NCBI GenBank assembly: GCA_036258055.1
Contig: DATAEK010000277.1
Location: 1 to 42,765 of the forward strand
DNA: 42,765 nucleotides
Source of the DNA: DATAEK01 sp036258055
GTDB lineage: Bacteria; Acidobacteriota; Vicinamibacteria; Vicinamibacterales; 2-12-FULL-66-21
Direction of reading: 5' to 3'
Shown in pieces: positions 1-7,127 of this stretch. Every line of letters starts with the position of its first letter. The first letter of the stretch is position 1. The notes under the pieces were generated by a model. It did not search any database and had not been told where the DNA came from. It was given only the letters and a program-made list of their open reading frames with translations. The position numbers and the translations under genes are program-made.

Positions 1-1
1 T

Positions 2-292
2 CTGACCGACGTACCGCCGCACGGCCTGCGATCGTTTCCGTTCACGACCTGGATGCGCCTCTCGCGCGTGATCGAAGGAAGCCAGACGGTGGCGATTCTT
101 CTCGCGTCCGAACATCTGGCACGCAGTCCGGGCGGCGTCACTATTGCGCTCGAAGGCACGATTGGATCGCCGGCCTGCTGGACCGGCCTGTCCGCGCGAT
201 CGCGTCTCCTCCGCGCGCTCGAAATACGGCCACGGGTAATTGGACAGTCGGCAGTCGGCAGTCGGGAGTCGACAATCGCAGTCGTCAGTTAG
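2..292 (+). CDS. ImuA-like RecA-fold protein, C-terminal end only (partial)
   Basis: An open frame enters from the left edge and stops at 290-292. The readable part runs from a short arginine/phenylalanine-rich stretch through TWMRLSRVIEGSQTVAILLA, which resembles the last strands of the RecA-like core of ImuA/SulA-type proteins encoded next to imuB and dnaE2. ImuA-type proteins are the third member of the DNA-damage-induced ImuA-ImuB-DnaE2 mutasome. No Walker motifs are visible because the N-terminus lies outside the window. The last roughly 18 codons run into the 7-bp repeat array that starts near 243, so the real C-terminus may have been replaced or extended by repeat-derived residues. The call rests on a short match plus the following imuB and dnaE2; the family is likely, the exact subtype uncertain. 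Confidence 0.6.
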   Translation: MTDVPPHGLRSFPFTTWMRLSRVIEGSQTVAILLASEHLARSPGGVTIALEGTIGSPACWTGLSARSRLLRALEIRPRVIGQSAVGSRESTIAVVS

Positions 293-417
293 TCGAGAGT
301 CGACCGTCGATGACCCACTCGCGATTGCCGACTGACTGCCGACTGCGACTGACTGCCGACTGAGACTGACTGCCGACTGAGACTGTCGACTCCCGACTGC
401 CGACTAGCGACTGACAC
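243..417. repeat. Degenerate 7-bp repeat array (GACTGCC type) with inverted halves
   Basis: The gap between the imuA-like gene and imuB consists of heptamers such as GACTGCC, GACTCCC and GACTGTC on the right and their complements (AGTCGGC type) on the left. Segments 253-274 and 384-405 are perfect 22-bp inverted copies, so the gap can fold into a hairpin. The right arm ends 12 bases before the imuB ATG. No Shine-Dalgarno sequence is visible before that ATG. Confidence 0.85.
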
Positions 418-1821
418 ATGTCCTCTCTCTTCGCCTGTCTCCGTTCCACCCGCGACGCGATCGGTGCGTTCGAGATCGCACGAGACTTCTCGCCGCGAGT
501 TCAGCGGCATGCGCCGGGGTGCGTGGTCCTCGACGTGTCCGGCCTCGGGTCGCTGCTCGGCGACGCGGATGCAATCGGCATGGAGCTTCACCGTGCCGTC
601 GCAGAAGGCAACCGCGCCATCACCGTTGCGGTGGCGCCGACGCAGTCGGGCGCGATGCTGCTGTCGGTGGCGGGCGATGCCCTCACGGTAGTGACCGCCG
701 ATATCGCGGCGGCGCTGTCTGATCTGCCGCTGACCCATTTGCAGCAGCTGCTCGCGGAGATCCACGGCGTCGCGATTCTGCGTCCACGTCCGGCGCGGCT
801 CAAAAAAGAACCACCCGCGACGCCGTCTTCGGCCTGGCCGGCCTGGGATTCGTGCGAGCGGGCGTTCGATGTCCTGCGCCGGTGGGGGCTCGAGACCATG
901 GGAGAGCTGGCATCCCTCGGAGCCGCGGATCTTTCCGCGCGCCTCAGCCTGACCGGCGTCGTCCTTCAACAGCTCTCGCGCGGGATCGATCTGCGGCCGC
1001 TGGTGCCGGACCCCGAAGTCCAGCGGTTCGTGGAGCGAATGGCGCTCGAGTGGCCGATCGACAGGCTCGAGCCGCTGTCGTTCGTGCTCGCACGTCTGCT
1101 CGATCCGCTCTCGACCGCGCTCGAGCGTGCCGATCGCGGCGCGGTGGCGGTGCGGCTGGATCTGCGGCTCGTCGATCGGACGACGTTCACTCGGACGCTC
1201 CCGCTGCCGGCGCCGATGCGCGACGCGCGGGTGCTGCGCACGCTGCTCCTGCTCGATCTCGAGTCGCATCCGCCGCCGGCCGCGATCGATACCGTCACCA
1301 TCGAAATCGACCCGGCGCCCGGCCGCGTCGTCCAGTATTCGCTGCTCGAGCGGGCGCTGCCGACGGTCGAAACGCTCACGACGCTGACCGCCCGGCTGGG
1401 CGCGCTGGTCGGCGAGTCCCGCTGCGGGACTCCAGCGTTGATGGACACCCATCGGCCGGACGGGTTCGAGATGCAGCGTTTCGATCCGGTCCCGTCACGG
1501 GGACTGCCGGTGCAACTGATCGTTGCCGCGACATCACGTGAGCCGTCGCGCGTCGTCCCGGTCCTCCGGCGGTTCCGTCCGCCGGTTCCAGTGCGCGTGG
1601 CGGTCGAGCGCGGCCGTCCGATCCGCGTCGCCATCGATCGCCGCGGCATGCCCGGGGGGCAGGTGATTCAAGCCGCCGGCCCGTGGCGGACCTCCGGCGC
1701 CTGGTGGGATCGTCCCACGCACTGGGCGCGCGACGAATGGGACGTGGCGATGAGCGATGGGACGGTCTGCCGATTACTCGACGAAGGGGGGCAGTGGGCG
1801 ATGGAAGCCATCATCGATTGA
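418..1821 (+). CDS. imuB: ImuB, inactive Y-family DNA polymerase homologue
   Basis: 467 residues, within the normal ImuB range. ImuB is a catalytically dead Y-family polymerase-like adaptor that binds the beta clamp and brings DnaE2 to damaged DNA. The N-terminus (SLFACLRSTRDAIGAFE) begins where other ImuB proteins begin and lacks the acidic metal-binding motif of active Pol IV. LDVSGLGSLLGDADAIG at about 39-55 matches the ImuB palm segment, followed by a helix-hairpin-helix-like stretch (ETMGELASLGAADLSARL, about 159-176) and a little-finger-like region. The start is the ATG directly after the repeat array; it has no obvious ribosome binding site. The stop codon (1819-1821) lies inside the first unit of the next repeat array. 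Its place between the imuA-like gene and dnaE2 supports the call strongly. Confidence 0.9.
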   Translation: MSSLFACLRSTRDAIGAFEIARDFSPRVQRHAPGCVVLDVSGLGSLLGDADAIGMELHRAVAEGNRAITVAVAPTQSGAMLLSVAGDALTVVTADIAAALSDLPLTHLQQLLAEIHGVAILRPRPARLKKEPPATPSSAWPAWDSCERAFDVLRRWGLETMGELASLGAADLSARLSLTGVVLQQLSRGIDLRPLVPDPEVQRFVERMALEWPIDRLEPLSFVLARLLDPLSTALERADRGAVAVRLDLRLVDRTTFTRTLPLPAPMRDARVLRTLLLLDLESHPPPAAIDTVTIEIDPAPGRVVQYSLLERALPTVETLTTLTARLGALVGESRCGTPALMDTHRPDGFEMQRFDPVPSRGLPVQLIVAATSREPSRVVPVLRRFRPPVPVRVAVERGRPIRVAIDRRGMPGGQVIQAAGPWRTSGAWWDRPTHWARDEWDVAMSDGTVCRLLDEGGQWAMEAIID

Positions 1822-2277
1822 GGATTGAGGATTGAGGATTGCTGATCGCTGATTGTGGATTGGGGGATTGAGGATTGACGATCGCTGGATTGCGGATTGT
1901 GGATTGTGGATTGGGATTGGGAGATGCGATTGTGAATTGATGATTGGGGGCGATTGTGAATTGATGATTGGGGGCGCGGAGATTCGGTTGGTGAGGCAGT
2001 CAGATACGCGATGGCGATGCCCGCACCCGCCATCGTGTATCTGCTTCTGCGTATCGCCGGCGGGCGCTGTCCGCGGGTTGCCGGTTGCAATCGACACTGT
2101 CCAATCGATACTCGCAATCAACAATCCGCCAATCACCAATCCCGCCAATCACCAATCCACCAATCCACCAATCACCAATCGACCAATCACCAATCGACAA
2201 TCCGCAATCCAGCGATCGTCAATCCTCAATCCCCCAATCCACAATCAGCGATCAGCAATCCTCAATCCTCAATCTGC
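1816..2277. repeat. Large inverted repeat built of GATTGNN heptamers between imuB and dnaE2
   Basis: The left half (1816-1972) is made of heptamers such as GATTGAG, GATTGTG, GATTGGG and GATCGCT. The right half (about 2098-2274) is made of their complements (CTCAATC, CACAATC). Reading 1823-1900 against the reverse complement of 2197-2274 gives 78 matches in 78 positions. The 296-base spacer continues imperfect heptamers and a short unique core (about 1985-2095). The imuB stop lies 2 bases before the left arm and the dnaE2 GTG start lies 15 bases after the right arm. This fills the whole gap of about 470 bases; no other gene is seen in it. Confidence 0.95.
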
Positions 2278-2289
2278 ATTGTATTTATT

Positions 2290-5200
2290 GTGGAATATTA
2301 CGAACTCCACGCCTCTTCAGCATTTTCCTTCCTGGACGGTGCATCGCTGCCTGAAATGCTGGTGGACCGCGCCGCGGAGCTCGGGTATCCGGCGCTGGCG
2401 CTGCTCGATCGCGACGGCGTCTACGGGATTCCGCGGTTTCATCTAGCCGCGAAGCGGGTCGGGCTGAAAGCCATCGTCGGTGCCGAACTGACGGTGTCGC
2501 TCGCGGCACGTGCTCCCGACTCCGGAGACGGGCGGGCCGCGGCGGCTGCCGGGCAGGGATCGCTCTCGGGGGAGCCGCGCCTCGTCACGCTGCCGGTGCT
2601 CGTCGCGTCACGGGAGGGCTATCGGAATCTATGCCGGCTCGTGACGCGTATGAAGCTGCGCGCGCCGAAAGGCGAGGGGGCGCTCACGTTCGAGGATCTC
2701 GACGGCTGCGTCGGCGGCCTCGTGGCGCTGGCGGGGCGGACGGCGATCAATGGATCACGGTACGGTGTCGGCGGGCTGGTGGATCGGCTCGTCGGGATCT
2801 TCGGGGCCGGCAATGTCTGCATCGAGCTGCAGCGGCATCTGCTGCGCGACGAGGAGGCCGACAATCATGCGCTTCGTGATCTCGCCTCCGCGTTTCATCT
2901 GCCGATTGTCGCGACCAACGGCGTCCGGTTCGCGGAGCCGGTCGATCGGCCGCTCTACGACGTCCTCACCTGCATCCGCCACAAGACGACGCTCGCGCGC
3001 GCGGGCCGGCGTTTGAGCTCTAACGCCGAGCGGTATCTCAAATCGCCGGACGCGATGGCGCGCCTCTTCAGCGATCTGCCGGAGGCGCTCGCGGGCGTCC
3101 GCGACCTCGCCGAGCGCCTCGAGTACACGATGGCCGATCTCGGATACCGCTTTCCCGACTACCCGGTACCGCCGGGAGAGACGATGTCGTCGTTCCTGCG
3201 GAAGATCGCGCAGGCTGGCGCGCGCGAGCGCTACCGGCCGTATCACGACCGCGCGCGGCGTCAGGTCGAGCGCGAGCTCGATCTGATCGAGAAACTCGAT
3301 CTGGCCGGCTACTTCCTGATCGTCTGGGACATCGTGAACTACTGCCGGCAGCAGGACATCCTGGTGCAGGGCCGCGGGTCGGCGGCCAACAGCGCCGTGT
3401 GCTACAGCCTCGGGATCACCGCCGTCGATCCGGTGGGCATGGATCTGCTGTTCGAGCGATTCCTGTCCGAGGAGCGCGGCGAGTGGCCGGACATCGACAT
3501 CGATCTGCCCAGCGGCGATCGCCGCGAGCGCGTCATCCAGCACGTCTACGAGAAGTACGGGAAGCTCGGCGCTGCGATGACCGCGAACGTGATCACTTAC
3601 CGCGGCCGGAGCGCCGCGCGCGAAGTGGGGAAGGCGCTCTCGCTCGATCCGGCCGAGGTCGATCGACTCGCGAAGATCATGAACCACTTCGAGTGGGTCG
3701 ATCCGAAAGAGACCCTGGCGCGCAACCTGCGCGACGTGGAGATCGACGTCGAGCATCCGAGCATTCAACTCTTCGGCGATCTCTGGCAGCGCATCCAGGA
3801 TCTGCCCCGGCATCTCGGTCAGCACTCGGGAGGGATGGTCCTCTGCAAAGGGCGGCTCGATGAAATCGTGCCGCTCGAAAACGCCAGCATGCCCGATCGG
3901 GTCGTCATCCAGTGGGACAAGGACGACTGCGCCGACATGGGCCTTATTAAGGTGGATTTACTCGGATTGGGAATGATGGCAGTCCTGCAAGATGCACTGC
4001 ATCTGGTGAACACGAGCACCGTGGGAGCGCCCGCGGCCGGCGCCGAGGGCGAGTCCGCGAGCCCCGAGGCGCCAGCGAGTGGGGGTGGGGCCCCACGAGC
4101 ACCAAGAATGATGGCTGTTTTGCAGGACGCGCTGCACTTGGTGAATACGAGCACAGCGGATTTCATTTCACCGACAGCCCAGCACGACTCGAACTGCGAG
4201 TTCCGAACGCCGAGCGCCGAGCCCCGAGTCCCGAACGCCGATCCACCCGGTCCCATCGTCGACCTCGCGCACCTTCCGCCGGGCGACCCGGCCGTTTATA
4301 AGATGCTCCAGGAAGCGGACACGGTCGGGATCTTCCAGGTCGAATCGCGCGCGCAGATGGCGACGCTGCCTCGCCTCCGTCCTACCTGCTTCTACGACAT
4401 CGTCGTCGAGGTCGCGATCATCAGGCCCGGACCGATCGTCGGACAGATGGTGCACCCCTACCTGAAGCGGCGTCAGGGCGCCGAGCCGGTGGCGTATCCC
4501 CATCCCTCGCTCGAGCCAATCCTGGCGCGGACGCTGGGGGTGCCGCTCTTTCAGGAGCAGCTGCTGCGGATGGCGATGGTGGCGGCGGGGTTCAGCGGCG
4601 GTGAGGCCGAAGAGCTGCGGCGCGCGTTCGGGTTCAAGCGATCCGAGAAGCGGATGCAGCAGATCGAATCGAAGCTGCGCGCAGGGATGACGCGGCAGGG
4701 CATCACGGGGGATGCGGCCCAAGAAATCATCCGGTCGATCACATCGTTTGCGCTCTATGGATTCCCCGAGTCGCACGCCGCCAGCTTCGCGCTCCTCGTC
4801 TACGCGAGCGCGTACTTGAAAGCGCATTACCCCGCGGCGTTCTACACGGCGATGCTCAACAACCAGCCGATGGGCTTTTATCATCCGGCGACGCTCGTGA
4901 AGGATGCGCAGCGGCACGGCGTCAGCTTCACGCCGATCGACGTGCAGACGTCGGACTGGGAGTGCCGCGTCGACCCCGACGGTCGCGTGCGTCTGGGGTT
5001 GATGTATGTGAATGGCTTGCGCGAAGAAATTGGCAAAGCCATTGCGAACCCCACGAGCGAAGGGCTCTGTAAGCATTCTTCAGCGCTCGCGGGGCCCCAC
5101 CCCCGCTCGCTCACGCCTCGCGCTCAGCACCCCAGCGCGCACAAAACGCGCGCCGGGGACCCCGCGTTCGCGCTCGGCGTGGGCTGCAGGCGCTGCCCCA

Positions 5201-5958
5201 AATGCGGCTGCGACGATCCGTCGATGCTCGAGGAGACGCCGCAGCACACCCGCTTCTGCAACATCTGCGCGCACGAGTGGGGTGAGAGCGCCGTGCCCGC
5301 GAAGCAGAGCTCGGGGCCGCGTTATCAGTCCATCGACGATCTGATCGCGAGGACCGGCCTTCGCCGCGACGAGCTCGCCACGCTCGCCGAGATTGGCGCG
5401 CTCAACGCGTTCGGACACGATCGACGCACCGCGCTCTGGCAGATCGAGCGGGCCGCGCGGCCGGCGGGTGAGCTGTTCGAAGAAGCGGACGCGTTGCCCG
5501 AGGTCATGCCTCCGGGAGGCTCGGGATCGCCGCTGCGTTCGATGACGCCGACCGAGCGGGTCACGGCAGACTACGCAGGGATGAGCCTGACGATCGGTCC
5601 GCATCCCATGGCCCTGCGGCGCGCCGAGCTGGCGCTGCGCGGGGTGCTCAGAGCATGCGACCTTTCCGGAGGACATCACGGCCGGCGCGTCCGGGTCGCC
5701 GGCGCCGTAATTACCCGTCAGCGTCCTGGCACCGCCAAAGGCTTCGTCTTTCTCACGCTCGAGGACGAGACGGGGATCGCGAATATCATCGTCCGGCCAG
5801 ATCTCTTCACCGAGCAACGCACGGCCATCATCGGCGCGCCATACCTGCTGGTGGAAGGCATACTCCAGATTCAGGAGGGAGTGACGTCCATCAAGGCTGA
5901 GCGGGTCATCCCGCTCGCGGGCGGAAGCCCGGAGCCCCAATCCCACGATTTCCGCTGA
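2290..5958 (+). CDS. dnaE2: Error-prone DNA polymerase DnaE2 with two in-frame inserts
   Basis: C-family polymerase of damage-induced mutagenesis, working with ImuA and ImuB. The chosen GTG start gives 1222 residues, about 150 more than usual. Domains: PHP at about 2-250 (LHASSAFSFLDGA, with Ser where the second PHP histidine is expected), palm with catalytic aspartates D401 and D403 in PDIDID and D556 in KVDLLGLG, fingers (RPGPIVGQMVHPYLKRR), helix-hairpin-helix, and a C-terminal OB fold (VAGAVITRQRPGTAKG, about 1135-1180). The excess length is two inserts: residues about 578-650, just after the third catalytic aspartate, and about 918-1013, the latter containing a CPKCG...CNIC zinc-ribbon-like segment. 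Core motifs are intact, so the enzyme may still be active. No Shine-Dalgarno sequence precedes the GTG. Upstream codons in this frame only translate the repeat array and are excluded. Confidence 0.9.
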   Translation: MEYYELHASSAFSFLDGASLPEMLVDRAAELGYPALALLDRDGVYGIPRFHLAAKRVGLKAIVGAELTVSLAARAPDSGDGRAAAAAGQGSLSGEPRLVTLPVLVASREGYRNLCRLVTRMKLRAPKGEGALTFEDLDGCVGGLVALAGRTAINGSRYGVGGLVDRLVGIFGAGNVCIELQRHLLRDEEADNHALRDLASAFHLPIVATNGVRFAEPVDRPLYDVLTCIRHKTTLARAGRRLSSNAERYLKSPDAMARLFSDLPEALAGVRDLAERLEYTMADLGYRFPDYPVPPGETMSSFLRKIAQAGARERYRPYHDRARRQVERELDLIEKLDLAGYFLIVWDIVNYCRQQDILVQGRGSAANSAVCYSLGITAVDPVGMDLLFERFLSEERGEWPDIDIDLPSGDRRERVIQHVYEKYGKLGAAMTANVITYRGRSAAREVGKALSLDPAEVDRLAKIMNHFEWVDPKETLARNLRDVEIDVEHPSIQLFGDLWQRIQDLPRHLGQHSGGMVLCKGRLDEIVPLENASMPDRVVIQWDKDDCADMGLIKVDLLGLGMMAVLQDALHLVNTSTVGAPAAGAEGESASPEAPASGGGAPRAPRMMAVLQDALHLVNTSTADFISPTAQHDSNCEFRTPSAEPRVPNADPPGPIVDLAHLPPGDPAVYKMLQEADTVGIFQVESRAQMATLPRLRPTCFYDIVVEVAIIRPGPIVGQMVHPYLKRRQGAEPVAYPHPSLEPILARTLGVPLFQEQLLRMAMVAAGFSGGEAEELRRAFGFKRSEKRMQQIESKLRAGMTRQGITGDAAQEIIRSITSFALYGFPESHAASFALLVYASAYLKAHYPAAFYTAMLNNQPMGFYHPATLVKDAQRHGVSFTPIDVQTSDWECRVDPDGRVRLGLMYVNGLREEIGKAIANPTSEGLCKHSSALAGPHPRSLTPRAQHPSAHKTRAGDPAFALGVGCRRCPKCGCDDPSMLEETPQHTRFCNICAHEWGESAVPAKQSSGPRYQSIDDLIARTGLRRDELATLAEIGALNAFGHDRRTALWQIERAARPAGELFEEADALPEVMPPGGSGSPLRSMTPTERVTADYAGMSLTIGPHPMALRRAELALRGVLRACDLSGGHHGRRVRVAGAVITRQRPGTAKGFVFLTLEDETGIANIIVRPDLFTEQRTAIIGAPYLLVEGILQIQEGVTSIKAERVIPLAGGSPEPQSHDFR
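3973..4155 (+). repeat. In-frame tandem duplication of 16 codons flanking a GC-rich element, inside dnaE2
   Basis: Copies at 3973-4020 and 4108-4155 both encode MMAVLQDALHLVNTST. They lie 135 bases (45 codons) apart. Ten of the sixteen codons differ and every difference is silent. Between them (4021-4103) lies a GC-rich element in reverse orientation. The string ACGAGCAC occurs at the end of copy 1, at the element edge and at the end of copy 2. Confidence 0.95.
4021..4103 (-). repeat. GC-rich dispersed element, copy 1 (inside dnaE2)
   Basis: Read on the - strand it starts GTGCTCGTGGGGCCCC and continues through ACCCCC, GCCTCGGGGCTCGCG and a GCCGCGGGCGCT end. It has the same order of blocks as the copies at 5083-5196 and 28456-28526. 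Its length keeps the dnaE2 frame open and adds an Ala/Pro/Gly-rich linker. Confidence 0.75.
4189..4245 (+). repeat. Short heptamer array inside dnaE2 coding sequence
   Basis: Units GAACGCC, GAGCGCC, GAGCCCC, GAGTCCC, GAACGCC and GATCCAC follow in exact 7-bp steps. They are translated as a Ser/Pro/Asn-rich linker within the first dnaE2 insert. It is the only heptamer array of the window that lies wholly inside a gene. Confidence 0.75.
5083..5196 (+). repeat. GC-rich dispersed element, copy 2 (inside dnaE2)
   Basis: Starts GCGCTCGCGGGGCCCCACCC, carries the full 14-base core GGGGCCCCACCCCC at 5091-5104, then GCCTCGCGCTC, GCGCTCGGCGTGGG and the GCAGGCGCTGC end block. It is translated in frame and lies just before the zinc-ribbon-like cysteine pairs of the second dnaE2 insert. 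Confidence 0.75.
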
Positions 5959-5990
5959 TTTGACGGTTCCACTCGCTGTCGAGTATGTAC

Positions 5991-6011
5991 CTCATCAGAG
6001 AACCTGATGAG
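5991..6011 (+). terminator. Hairpin downstream of dnaE2 (weak terminator candidate)
   Basis: CTCATCAG and CTGATGAG form an 8-bp perfect stem with a 5-base loop, 32 bases after the dnaE2 stop. No T tract follows, so intrinsic termination is uncertain. Confidence 0.3.
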
Positions 6012-6149
6012 CTCTGGCTCGGGGCTTGCAATTCTGAGGTTCCAGGAAGGCCGAGACGGATATAGATGGGTCTCGAACCCATGACTTTGGACCGATAGAA
6101 CTCTGGAACCCCAGAATCTTGAAACCGGAAGTTCGTGCCAGGAGAACCC

Positions 6150-7121
6150 GTGACCGACGCCGTCCCTGCAACACGCGCCCCGCGATTCACAGCGATTCTG
6201 GCGCTCGTCCTGTCGAGCCTGGTTGCGGCTGCGGCTTGCCATCCCCCAATCAAGAGCACGCTGCCGAACCCGCCCGACGCGTCGACGGTGGCACAGCTGT
6301 GGGTCAAACCGGATCCCGGCCGCGACCTCTTCTGGGGTGTTGGTGGCAAAGCCCTCAAGCCCGAAGCGACCGCGACCTACACGGTGATCGAGGTCAAGAG
6401 CTCAGGGTTCAGCAAGGGCTACACGATCACCGGGCCCGACGGAAAGGAATGGAGCGCGAAATTCCTTCCGGAGGCCTCGACTGAAGTGATCGCGTCGCGA
6501 ATTCACTGGGGAATCGGCTATCACCAGCCACCGATCTACTACGTGCCGGAATGGCGCGCCGAGAAGGCCACCACTCCGAATCCCCAGAAGCCCGCCCGAT
6601 TCCGCGAGAAGAAACCGAACCTTCACGGCTTGGACGCGAAGGGGGAGTGGTCCTACTACCAGAATCCCTTCGTCGGTACGCCTCAGCTCTCCGGTCTCCT
6701 CGTGCTGGAGGCCATGCTCGGCAATTCTGACATCAAGGATGCGCAAAACGCGCTCTACCACCTCTCGGAACCGTTCGAAGGCGCACAGGTCTGGTATGTC
6801 GCGCGCGATCTCGGTCAGACGTTCGGCCGCACGGGCGTCATCAACGCACCACGCGGCGATATCAAGGCCTTCGAGGAAACGCCCTTCATCAAAGGGGTCA
6901 CCAATGGGCGCGTGAAGCTGGACTGGCGAGGACGTCACGGCGCGCTCCTGGACAACATCAAGCCCTCGGACGTTCGTTGGATCTGCGAGCAGCTGCAGAC
7001 GCTCACCGACGATCAGTTGGCGGACGCATTCCGGGCGGGCGGCTACGCGCCGGACCTTTCGCAGCGGTTCATCCGTCGCCTCAAACAGAAGATCGCCGAA
7101 GGTCTGGCGCTCAAGGACTAG
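6150..7121 (+). CDS. Putative lipoprotein of unknown function, possibly kinase-like
   Basis: 323 residues. The GTG at 6150 is chosen because AGGAGA (6140-6145) lies just upstream; another GTG is at 6135. A signal peptide ends in the lipobox LVAAAAC at about residues 25-31, so the protein is probably anchored in a membrane facing the periplasm. The mature part has the pattern GPDGKEWSAKFLPEASTEV followed by SRIHWGIGYHQPPIYYVPEW. The lysine in the strand and the downstream glutamate/aromatic block are reminiscent of HipA/Fam20-type atypical kinases, but a second catalytic half (HxD and DFG-like) is not clear. The family was not firmly recognised. It is followed 6 bases later by the DUF4956 gene, so the two are probably co-transcribed. 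Confidence 0.6.
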   Translation: MTDAVPATRAPRFTAILALVLSSLVAAAACHPPIKSTLPNPPDASTVAQLWVKPDPGRDLFWGVGGKALKPEATATYTVIEVKSSGFSKGYTITGPDGKEWSAKFLPEASTEVIASRIHWGIGYHQPPIYYVPEWRAEKATTPNPQKPARFREKKPNLHGLDAKGEWSYYQNPFVGTPQLSGLLVLEAMLGNSDIKDAQNALYHLSEPFEGAQVWYVARDLGQTFGRTGVINAPRGDIKAFEETPFIKGVTNGRVKLDWRGRHGALLDNIKPSDVRWICEQLQTLTDDQLADAFRAGGYAPDLSQRFIRRLKQKIAEGLALKD

Positions 7122-7127
7122 ACCCGA

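Noticed and set aside
1816..2277. CRISPR array
   Set aside because: The units are 7 bases long with no spacers of constant length and no cas genes nearby.
1853..2354. Several long open frames on both strands in the imuB-dnaE2 gap, rich in Gln/Ser/Asn or Ile/Asp
   Set aside because: They are translations of the heptamer repeats, without codon bias, start signals or domains.
6066..6082. T-arm-like sequence on the - strand (ATGGG-TTCGAGA-CCCAT), suggesting a tRNA or attachment-site remnant after dnaE2
   Set aside because: The arm is good, but no matching acceptor, D-arm or anticodon stem was found at the right distances on that strand. A single 5-bp stem is not enough for a tRNA or att call.
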